Below are positions 58,577 to 64,000 of a DNA stretch of 64,000 bases, piece by piece. The notes beneath the pieces were generated by a model. That model saw only the letters and a program-made list of their open reading frames with translations, searched no databases and was not told where the DNA came from. The DNA is from Keratinibaculum paraultunense. Its GTDB lineage: Bacteria; Bacillota; Clostridia; Tissierellales; Tepidimicrobiaceae. The stretch covers positions 62,001-126,000 of the forward strand of contig NZ_CP068564.1 of the NCBI RefSeq assembly GCF_016767175.1, written 5' to 3'. The stretch's first letter is position 1. The number at the start of each line of letters is the position of its first letter. The translations under genes were made by a program, and so were the position numbers.

Positions 58577-60577
58577 ATGAAAAAAGAAGATACAGTATTA
58601 GAAGTTGATGATTTATATGTAACCTTTAATACTTATGAAGGGAAATTACATGCTGTCAGAGGTATTAGTTTTGATTTAAAAAGAGGAGAAACTTTAGCTA
58701 TAGTTGGAGAATCTGGTTCCGGTAAATCTGTTACAGCAAAAACCATAATGGGATTATTAGAAAAAAATGCAACAATTGAGAGAGGAAAAGTTTTATATAA
58801 TGAAATGGATTTATTAGAATTAACTGACCATGAAATGTCAGACATTAGAGGTTCACAAATTTCAATGATATTTCAAGATCCATTATCATTTTTAAATCCA
58901 GTAATGAAAATAGGAAAGCAAATTACAGAAACCTTAGTTTTAAAACAAAATGTTCCTAAAAAAGAAGCTAAAGAGAGAGCCTTGAAACTTATGGAAGCAG
59001 TAGGAATTGATCAAGTTGAAAGAAGATATAATCAATATCCTTTTCAGTTTTCAGGAGGGATGAGGCAAAGGATTATAATTGCAATTGCTCTTGCCTGTAA
59101 TCCTGAAATACTTATATGTGATGAGCCTACTACTGCTCTTGATGTAACAGTACAAGCAAAAATTCTTGAATTAATAAAACAGATTCAAAAAGATCGAAAT
59201 TTATCTGTAATATTTATCACTCATGATTTAGGAGTAGTAGCAAATGTGGCAGATCGAGTTGCGGTGATGTATGCTGGGAAAATTGTAGAGTATGGGACTG
59301 TAGATGAAATTTTTAAGGATCCAAGACATCCATATACAATGTCATTACTTTGTGCAATTCCAGATTTAGAAACAGATCCGAATGCTAGATTATATGCGAT
59401 ACCTGGTGCTCCACCAAATTTACTTTATCCACCAAAAGGAGATGCATTTGCACCAAGGAATAAATTTGCTATGAGAATAGATTTAGAAGAAGAGCCACCT
59501 ATGTTTAAAGTGTCAGACACACATTATGCAGCTACATGGTTACTGCATGAAGAAGCACCAACCATTGATTTTGAATATTTTAGAAGTAAAATATTAGATA
59601 AAGAAGGAGAAACAGCAAGACAAAGAAGAAATTATACAGAAGATGAAAGACCAATATTAGAAGTGAAAAATTTGAAGCAATATTTTACTTCAGGCTTTGG
59701 AAAGAAAAAGCTAGTAGTAAAAGCAGTCGATGATATTAGTTTTGATATATATAAAGGTGAAACGTTTGGATTAGTTGGAGAGTCTGGATGTGGGAAAACT
59801 ACAACAGGAAGATCTATTATTAGAATATATGAACCTACTGATGGTGAAGTATATTTTAAAGGTAAATTAATTTCAGGTAACTTAACTAAAGAGGATAGAA
59901 AAGAAATAACTAGAAGTATTCAAATGATATTCCAAGATCCTATTGCATCATTAAATCCTAGAATGACAGTAAAAGAAATAATAGGTGAAGGTTTGAGAAT
60001 AAATAAATTATGTAGTACTGAAGAAGAATTGATGCAAAGAGTTTACGATATGCTAGAAATTGTTGGTCTAAGAAAAGAACATGCTAATCGATACCCTCAT
60101 GAATTTTCAGGAGGGCAAAGACAACGTATAGGAGTTGCTAGAGCATTAATAGTAAATCCAGAACTAATAATAGCAGATGAGCCAGTATCAGCATTAGATG
60201 TTTCCATTCAAGCTCAAGTACTTAATTTGTTAAATGATTTAAAGAATGAATTAGATCTTACTTTATTATTTATAGCTCATGACCTCTCGGTTGTAAAATA
60301 TTTTTCAGATAGAATAGGGGTTATGTACTATGGTAAATTAGTAGAAATAGCTGATTCAGATGAATTATATAATAATCCATTACATCCTTATACTAAATCA
60401 TTATTATCGGCTATTCCTGTACCAGATCCAGATTATGAGAGAACTAGACAACATATTCATTATGATCCGTCGATGCATGACTATAGCAAAGAAAAGCCAG
60501 AAATGGTTGAAATAAAAGAAGGTCATTTTATATATGCTTCACCATCTGAAGTTGAAGAATATAAAAAGAACTTATAA
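58577..60577 (+). CDS. fused OppD-OppF ABC ATPase
   Basis: A 666-aa protein with two complete ABC ATPase domains, which are usually separate as OppD and OppF. First domain: Walker A GESGSGKSVT (near 44), signature FSGGMRQR, Walker B LICDEPTTALD. Second domain: Walker A GESGCGKTTT (near 400), signature FSGGQRQRIG, Walker B IIADEPVSALD. Between them is an OppD C-terminal region (HPYTMSLLCAIPDLE). It energises the peptide channel. Ends the opp operon. No frameshift or repeat suggests assembly error. Confidence 0.93.
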   Translation: MKKEDTVLEVDDLYVTFNTYEGKLHAVRGISFDLKRGETLAIVGESGSGKSVTAKTIMGLLEKNATIERGKVLYNEMDLLELTDHEMSDIRGSQISMIFQDPLSFLNPVMKIGKQITETLVLKQNVPKKEAKERALKLMEAVGIDQVERRYNQYPFQFSGGMRQRIIIAIALACNPEILICDEPTTALDVTVQAKILELIKQIQKDRNLSVIFITHDLGVVANVADRVAVMYAGKIVEYGTVDEIFKDPRHPYTMSLLCAIPDLETDPNARLYAIPGAPPNLLYPPKGDAFAPRNKFAMRIDLEEEPPMFKVSDTHYAATWLLHEEAPTIDFEYFRSKILDKEGETARQRRNYTEDERPILEVKNLKQYFTSGFGKKKLVVKAVDDISFDIYKGETFGLVGESGCGKTTTGRSIIRIYEPTDGEVYFKGKLISGNLTKEDRKEITRSIQMIFQDPIASLNPRMTVKEIIGEGLRINKLCSTEEELMQRVYDMLEIVGLRKEHANRYPHEFSGGQRQRIGVARALIVNPELIIADEPVSALDVSIQAQVLNLLNDLKNELDLTLLFIAHDLSVVKYFSDRIGVMYYGKLVEIADSDELYNNPLHPYTKSLLSAIPVPDPDYERTRQHIHYDPSMHDYSKEKPEMVEIKEGHFIYASPSEVEEYKKNL

Positions 60578-60645
60578 AATTTAAACATGAAATAGATATA
60601 AACTCTACATAAATAAAACAATAAAGCTTATTATGTTAAATTTTC

Positions 60646-60674
60646 TTGACAAAAGTAAGAAATTATTGTATATT
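60646..60674 (+). promoter_or_regulatory. promoter of the metG T-box leader
   Basis: TTGACA (60646-60651), 17 nt, TATATT (60669-60674). Confidence 0.85.
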
Positions 60675-60704
60675 ATGTAGATAAATAAGATAATATAAAA
60701 TAAA

Positions 60705-60961
60705 GGTAATGAAGGGAAGAGTAAAATTGGTCTTAGACCATAGAGAGCTGGGGTAGCTGAAAACCAGTGTCGAAGGCTAATTTGAATATGGTCCCTAAAC
60801 TCTGTAGCTGAATATAAGTAGGCTTTAGCGGTAGCATCCGTTATCATATGCAAGGTTATGTTAGTAACCTATAGAGGTTTAAACTGTGAAGTTTAAACAA
60901 ATTAGAGTGGTAACACGAGAATATGCCTTCGTCTCTAGAGTATAGAGATGAAGGCTTTTTT
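60705..60961 (+). ncRNA. Met T-box leader of metG
   Basis: A long leader with stem I (AGAGAGCTGGGGTAGCTGAAA and GAATATGGTCC with ATG as the likely specifier codon in the interior loop), the T-box AGAGTGGTAACACGAG (60904-60919, TGGT pairing with the uncharged tRNA end), and a terminator GCCTTCGTCTCT / AGAGATGAAGGC followed by TTTTTT (60925-60961). Uncharged tRNA-Met should stabilise the antiterminator and allow metG expression. Confidence 0.92.
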
Positions 60962-60990
60962 GATAAACAAAATATATTAGGAGGGAGAAC

Positions 60991-62910
60991 ATGAAAAAAT
61001 TTTATATAACTACACCTATATACTATCCAAGTGATAATCTTCATATAGGGCATACCTATACTACAGTAGCTGCAGATACATTGAAGAAATTTAAAAAAGC
61101 ACAAGGTTATGATGTATATTTAGTTACAGGTTCTGATGAACATGGACAAAAAATTCAACAAAAGGCAAAAGAAAATAATATGGAGCCTAAAGAGTATGTA
61201 GATGGAATAGTAGAGGATATAAAAAAGCTTTGGGCAATGCTAGAAGTAGATTATGATAAATTCATAAGAACTACTGATAAAGAACATGAAAAAGCAGTAC
61301 AAAAGATATTTGAAAAACTATATAAACAAGGAGATATATATAAATCAACTTATGAAGGATTGTACTGTACTCCTTGCGAATCTTTTTGGTCTGAGTCTCA
61401 ATTAATAGATGGGAAATGCCCAGATTGTGGTAGAGAAGTTTATTTGACCAAAGAAGAAGCTTATTTCTTTAAACTTTCCAAATATAGAGATAAAATAATA
61501 CAGTTATATGAAGAAAATCCTGAATTTTTGCAGCCTGAATCTAGAAAAAATGAGATGTTAAATAATTTTTTAAAGGAAGAATTAGAGGATCTTTGTGTAT
61601 CAAGAACTAGTTTTGATTGGGGTATAAAAGTACCTTTTGATCCTAAGCATGTAGTATATGTATGGATAGATGCTCTTCTTTGCTATATTACAGCGTTAGG
61701 TTATGGAACAGAAAAAGATGAAAAATTTAAAAAATATTGGTCAGCAGATGTCCATCTAGTAGGGAAGGAAATAGTTAGATTTCATGCAATAATATGGCCT
61801 GCAGTATTAATGGCACTGGACATGGAACTTCCAAAAAAGGTATTTGGGCATGGTTGGATACTGTTTGAAGATGATAAGATGTCTAAATCTAAAGGAAATG
61901 TAATATACCCTGAACCATTAATAGAATTATATGGAATAGATGCATTTAGGTATTTTCTTTTAAGAGAATTTTCCTTTGGGCAAGATGGTTCTTTTTCTAA
62001 AGAGAAATTTTTACAGAGAATTAACTCTGATTTAGCCAATGATTTAGGCAATTTAGTGAGCCGTACTACTACAATGGTAGAAAAATATACTGAAGGTATT
62101 CTTCCAGAGCCAACAAAAGAGGAGAAGGTAGATAAATCTTTAATAGATTTAGCTACTAGTGTAAAATCAAAAGTTGAAAATAATATGGATAAGTTGAATT
62201 ATAGTCAAGCTCTAGAGGAAATTTGGAAATTAATTAGAAGAACCAATAAATATATAGATGAAACTACTCCTTGGATACTAGCAAAAGAAGAGGAAAAAGA
62301 AAGACTTAACACTGTATTATATAATTTAACTGAAAGCATTAGAATTATAGCTACACTTATAAATCCTTTTATGGAGAGAACTTCAAGGGAAATATTAAAG
62401 CAAATTGGACAAAAAGAAGATATTTGTTGGGAAGAGTCAGCAATTTGGGGTAAAATAGAACCAGGTACTAAAGTAAAAAGAGGTAAAGTGTTATTCCCAA
62501 GGCTGGAGATAGATAAAGAATTAAAAAGACTTGAAAAAGCAAATCAAAAATTAATTGAGGAAAGGAGTAAAAAGAAAATGGCAGAAGAGTATATTACTAT
62601 AGATGATTTTGACAAGATTAAATTAAAAGTAGCAGAGATTATAGAAGTGAAAGACCATCCTGAAGCAGACAAACTTCTTATATTAAAACTAAAAATAGGA
62701 GATGAAACTAGGCAAGTAGTATCAGGCATAAAAGAGTACTATACTCCAGAAGAATTAGTAGGTAAAAAAGTAGTTGTAGTTACTAATCTAAAACCAATTA
62801 AATTAAGAGGAGAGGAATCTAATGGAATGATACTAGCAGCAGAAAAGGATGGAAAACTTACTTTAGTATCCACATTGGAAGATATAGAATCAGGAGCTAT
62901 AATATCTTAA
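60991..62910 (+). CDS. metG: methionyl-tRNA synthetase
   Basis: A 639-aa class I synthetase with the C-terminal tRNA-binding (EMAP/Trbp) domain. TTPIYYPSDNLHIGHTYTT contains the HIGH motif (residues 17-20), CTPCESFWSESQ and CPDCGREVY the zinc knuckle, KMSKSKGN near 296 the KMSKS motif, and DFDKIKLKVAEIIEVKDHPE begins the C-terminal OB domain. It charges tRNA-Met. ATG 60991 follows AGGAGG. Under a Met-specific T-box; tatD and rnmV follow. Confidence 0.96.
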   Translation: MKKFYITTPIYYPSDNLHIGHTYTTVAADTLKKFKKAQGYDVYLVTGSDEHGQKIQQKAKENNMEPKEYVDGIVEDIKKLWAMLEVDYDKFIRTTDKEHEKAVQKIFEKLYKQGDIYKSTYEGLYCTPCESFWSESQLIDGKCPDCGREVYLTKEEAYFFKLSKYRDKIIQLYEENPEFLQPESRKNEMLNNFLKEELEDLCVSRTSFDWGIKVPFDPKHVVYVWIDALLCYITALGYGTEKDEKFKKYWSADVHLVGKEIVRFHAIIWPAVLMALDMELPKKVFGHGWILFEDDKMSKSKGNVIYPEPLIELYGIDAFRYFLLREFSFGQDGSFSKEKFLQRINSDLANDLGNLVSRTTTMVEKYTEGILPEPTKEEKVDKSLIDLATSVKSKVENNMDKLNYSQALEEIWKLIRRTNKYIDETTPWILAKEEEKERLNTVLYNLTESIRIIATLINPFMERTSREILKQIGQKEDICWEESAIWGKIEPGTKVKRGKVLFPRLEIDKELKRLEKANQKLIEERSKKKMAEEYITIDDFDKIKLKVAEIIEVKDHPEADKLLILKLKIGDETRQVVSGIKEYYTPEELVGKKVVVVTNLKPIKLRGEESNGMILAAEKDGKLTLVSTLEDIESGAIIS

Positions 62911-62921
62911 GGAGTGAGAAA

Positions 62922-63689
62922 ATGTTAATAGATAGTCATGCACATTTAGATGATCCAAGGTTTGATAAAGATAGAGAAGAGGTTATTAAAACATTAAAAG
63001 ACGGGGATATAGATTTAGTAATAAATCCTGGAGCAGATTTACAATCTAGTATAAAATCTGTATCCCTATCAGAACAATATGATAATATATACGCTGCAGT
63101 GGGGATTCATCCTCACTCAGCTAAGGAAATGGATGAATCTACCATAGATATTTTAAAATCCTTTACAGATAGGGAAAAAGTAGTAGCCATAGGGGAAATT
63201 GGTCTAGATTATTATTATGACAACTCCCCTAGAGATATTCAAAAGCAAAAATTTATAGAACAGCTAAATTTAGCAAAAGAGGTAAATTTACCAGTTATCA
63301 TCCATTCAAGAGATGCTGCAGGAGATACCTTTGATATACTTAAATCAGCCCAAGATGGTAGTATTGAAGGAGTACTTCATTGTTATTCCGGTAGTGTGGA
63401 GATGGCTATGGAGTATATAAAATTAGGATTTTATATATCAATAGCTGGACCAGTAACCTTTAAAAATGCTAGAATAGTAAAAGAAGTAGCTAAAACTGTT
63501 CCTATGGATAGACTTCTTATAGAAACAGATTCTCCTTATTTAACCCCAGAACCCCATAGGGGAAAGAGAAATGAACCTCTATATGTAAGGTATGTAGCTG
63601 GTACAATAGCAGAACTAAGGGGAATTTCCTTTGAGGAAGTGGCTACAAAAACAGCAGAAAATACAAAGAAATTATTTAAAATAGGCTAG
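62922..63689 (+). CDS. tatD: TatD-family hydrolase (DNase)
   Basis: A 255-aa TIM-barrel metal-dependent hydrolase. LIDSHAHLDDPRF at the start holds two metal-binding His; GIHPHSAKEMDE, GEIGLDYYYDNSP, LPVIIHSRDA, GVLHCYSGS and IETDSPYLTPEPHRG follow in order. It is a 3'-5' DNase in tested members. ATG 62922 follows AAGGAG, 11 nt after metG; rnmV starts 11 nt downstream. Confidence 0.93.
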   Translation: MLIDSHAHLDDPRFDKDREEVIKTLKDGDIDLVINPGADLQSSIKSVSLSEQYDNIYAAVGIHPHSAKEMDESTIDILKSFTDREKVVAIGEIGLDYYYDNSPRDIQKQKFIEQLNLAKEVNLPVIIHSRDAAGDTFDILKSAQDGSIEGVLHCYSGSVEMAMEYIKLGFYISIAGPVTFKNARIVKEVAKTVPMDRLLIETDSPYLTPEPHRGKRNEPLYVRYVAGTIAELRGISFEEVATKTAENTKKLFKIG

Positions 63690-63700
63690 GTGGTGGTCCA

Positions 63701-64000
63701 TTGATAAAGGAAATAATAGTGGTAGAGGGAAAGGACGATATACAAGCTGTAAAAAGTGCAGTTGAAGCTGAGGTAGTTGCAACAGGGGGATTTGGCTTTA
63801 GTAAAAATTTCATAGATAAATTAAAATTAGCAGCAGAAAATAGAGGAGTAATTATATTTACAGATCCAGATTATGCTGGTGAAAAGATTAGAAGAAGCAT
63901 AAGCAAAGAACTAAAAAATTGTAAACATGCTTTCTTACCTAGAGGTAAAGCTTTTAAAAAAGGGGATGTGGGAGTAGAAAATGCCACTAAAGAAGACATA
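63701..64000 (+). CDS. rnmV: ribonuclease M5 (partial, cut by window end)
   Basis: The first 100 residues of RNase M5, which matures 5S rRNA. IKEIIVVEGKDDIQAVKSAV begins the Toprim domain, VVATGGFGFSKN and IFTDPDYAGEKIRRSISKEL follow with the catalytic DxD. The start is TTG at 63701, seven bases after AGGTGG; the frame is open to the edge. Order tatD-rnmV is that of Bacillus, where yabE lies between them. Confidence 0.9.
   Translation, partial: MIKEIIVVEGKDDIQAVKSAVEAEVVATGGFGFSKNFIDKLKLAAENRGVIIFTDPDYAGEKIRRSISKELKNCKHAFLPRGKAFKKGDVGVENATKEDI

Overview
This window is AT-rich bacterial chromosome that reads as a low-GC, Gram-positive, anaerobic, motile, spore-forming Clostridia. The evidence is Spo0E-like, BofA, SpmA/SpmB and AbrB genes, flagellin with FliS, two ferrous-iron (Feo) uptake operons, several ferredoxin-type proteins, a large-type SRP RNA, lysine, cobalamin and T-box leaders, and the dnaX-recR and tmk-holB-ricT-rsmI-abrB-metG-tatD-rnmV gene orders familiar from Bacillus subtilis. 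A Tissierellales-like clostridium is my best guess, from gene content only. I see no rRNA, no CRISPR array, no prophage and no intact insertion sequence. Start codons are often TTG.

Layout. 1-7.1 kb (minus strand): a lysine riboswitch for a gene off the left edge, pncB, then two feoA-feoB operons, the first with a feoC-like gene, each behind a Fur-like box. 7.2-10.2 kb: copA-copZ-csoR copper operon with a CsoR-type operator. 10.2-14.7 kb: an XRE regulator, a Spo0E-like gene, and a CtsR-type site ahead of a dnaJ-like gene and clpB. 14.7-17.1 kb (minus): yaaR, a phasin-like gene and an ABC1 kinase. 17.1-21.1 kb: flagellar block (FliK-like giant, small FlhX-like protein, flagellin, FliS), divergent from yaaR, with sigma-28-like promoters facing both ways. 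21.1-24.3 kb: SRP RNA and tRNA-Ser (minus), then dnaX-ybaB-recR. 24.3-28.1 kb: a non-coding fold-back element, a frameshifted ATP-grasp ligase, a lone IscU-like scaffold, and lysC behind its lysine riboswitch.

28.1-38.6 kb: gamma-glutamylcyclotransferase and gamma-carbonic-anhydrase genes; a cluster of NifX-like and ferredoxin-containing MinD-type ATPases with DUF5320 and DUF134 genes; a cobalamin riboswitch ahead of a YitT-type membrane protein; an ArsR-type metal(loid) operon (CobW-like GTPase, ArsR, permease, small thioredoxin); an Mrp ATPase with a second DUF134 gene; then yaaL and bofA, which in Bacillus directly follow recR. 38.6-48.4 kb: L25/Ctc, a LigB-AMMECR1 fusion with its radical-SAM partner, then an Orn/Lys/Arg decarboxylase-like gene, tmk, two PII-like c-di-AMP receptor genes, holB, ricT, a ferredoxin, rsmI and (minus) abrB. 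48.5-53.7 kb: NurA-HerA pair, spmAB and a YabE-like 3D-domain protein (minus). 53.7-60.6 kb: long AT-rich leader and an oligopeptide ABC transporter with a fused OppD-OppF ATPase. 60.6-64 kb: Met T-box, metG, tatD and the start of rnmV.

Most interesting points: an identical 18-bp palindromic site sits at the same place over the start sites of two MinD/Mrp-type ATPase operons near two DUF134 putative regulators; a cobalamin riboswitch drives an uncharacterised YitT protein; a NurA-HerA pair is inserted in a conserved housekeeping neighbourhood; and divergent sigma-28-like promoters may tie yaaR-phasin-ABC1 kinase to motility. All assignments are from reading the sequence; no database search was run.
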